Assembly (NCBI GenBank): GCA_946479705.1
Contig: CAMLHI010000166.1
Span: 1 to 5,514, forward strand
DNA: 5,514 nucleotides
Source of the DNA: an uncultured Oxalobacteraceae bacterium
GTDB taxonomy: Bacteria; Pseudomonadota; Gammaproteobacteria; Burkholderiales; Burkholderiaceae
Reading direction: 5' to 3'
Shown: positions 5,481 through 5,514 of the stretch, in pieces
How positions within the stretch are numbered: position 1 is the first letter of the stretch
Layout of the letters: each line of letters opens with the position of its first letter
Translations under genes and position numbers: made by a program
Notes under the pieces: model-generated
Told to the model about the DNA's origin: nothing
Seen by the model: the letters and a program-made list of their open reading frames with translations, nothing else
Databases searched by the model: none

Positions 5481-5514
5481 GCCCGAGCTTTTCCGCCAGC
5501 CGCCGCGCATCGAA
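5461..5514 (-). CDS. Possible C-terminal end of a convergent gene (17 codons visible)
   Basis: One minus-strand frame runs in from the right edge, reads FDARRLAEKLGLTWNAA and stops at 5461-5463. The amphipathic helix-like segment looks like a protein end rather than a random frame, but only 17 residues are visible. If real, it overlaps the end of the Cys-rich gene by 20 bp in a tail-to-tail arrangement. Function cannot be assigned and the call may be wrong. Confidence 0.3.
   Translation of the reverse strand, partial: FDARRLAEKLGLTWNAA

Noticed and set aside
5479..5492. Possible terminator AAGC-CCGA-GCTT followed by Ts after the Cys-rich gene
   Set aside because: The stem is only 4 bp and the T run is 4 bases including stem bases; too weak to call.

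Overview
The window looks like a chromosomal segment from a high-GC betaproteobacterium, most likely of the Oxalobacteraceae (Massilia/Duganella-like). This is inferred from the codon use, the short (631-residue) FeoB, the bfd-tonB pairing and the form of the Fur boxes. No search was possible, so the taxonomy is tentative.

Layout. (1) Positions 1-1973, plus strand: most of a large DUF2235/Tle1-type alpha/beta-hydrolase, probably a type VI secretion phospholipase effector, running off the left edge. Its GC content looks clearly lower than that of the right half (by-eye estimate). (2) Positions 1980-2902, minus strand: a two-gene unit reading bfd (bacterioferritin-associated ferredoxin) then tonB. 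It converges on the effector gene with only 6 bp between the stop codons. (3) Positions 2903-3094: an AT-rich divergent control region with one near-consensus Fur box beside bfd and a second, more degenerate Fur-type dyad beside feoA. (4) Positions 3095-5480, plus strand: feoA, feoB and a 65-residue single-span membrane protein with a CX3CX2CX3C cysteine cluster, a compact ferrous-iron uptake operon. (5) Positions 5461-5514: possibly the last codons of a convergent minus-strand gene.

How it fits together. The centre and right of the window form an iron-acquisition locus. FeoB is the GTP-dependent ferrous-iron permease, FeoA its small cytoplasmic SH3-like partner, and the Cys-rich protein a likely accessory. 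On the other strand, TonB would energise outer-membrane siderophore or heme receptors, and Bfd would release iron stored in bacterioferritin. Both arms start at the same Fur-box-bearing intergenic region, so they are probably derepressed together under iron starvation. The effector gene at the left is functionally unrelated and may be an accessory insertion: ExbB/ExbD partners do not follow tonB here, and no immunity gene follows the effector.

No RNA genes, CRISPR arrays, insertion sequences or convincing terminators were seen. Nothing in the window is clearly a wholly new system. The least characterised parts are the Cys-rich Feo accessory protein, the two-box divergent promoter and the isolated effector.
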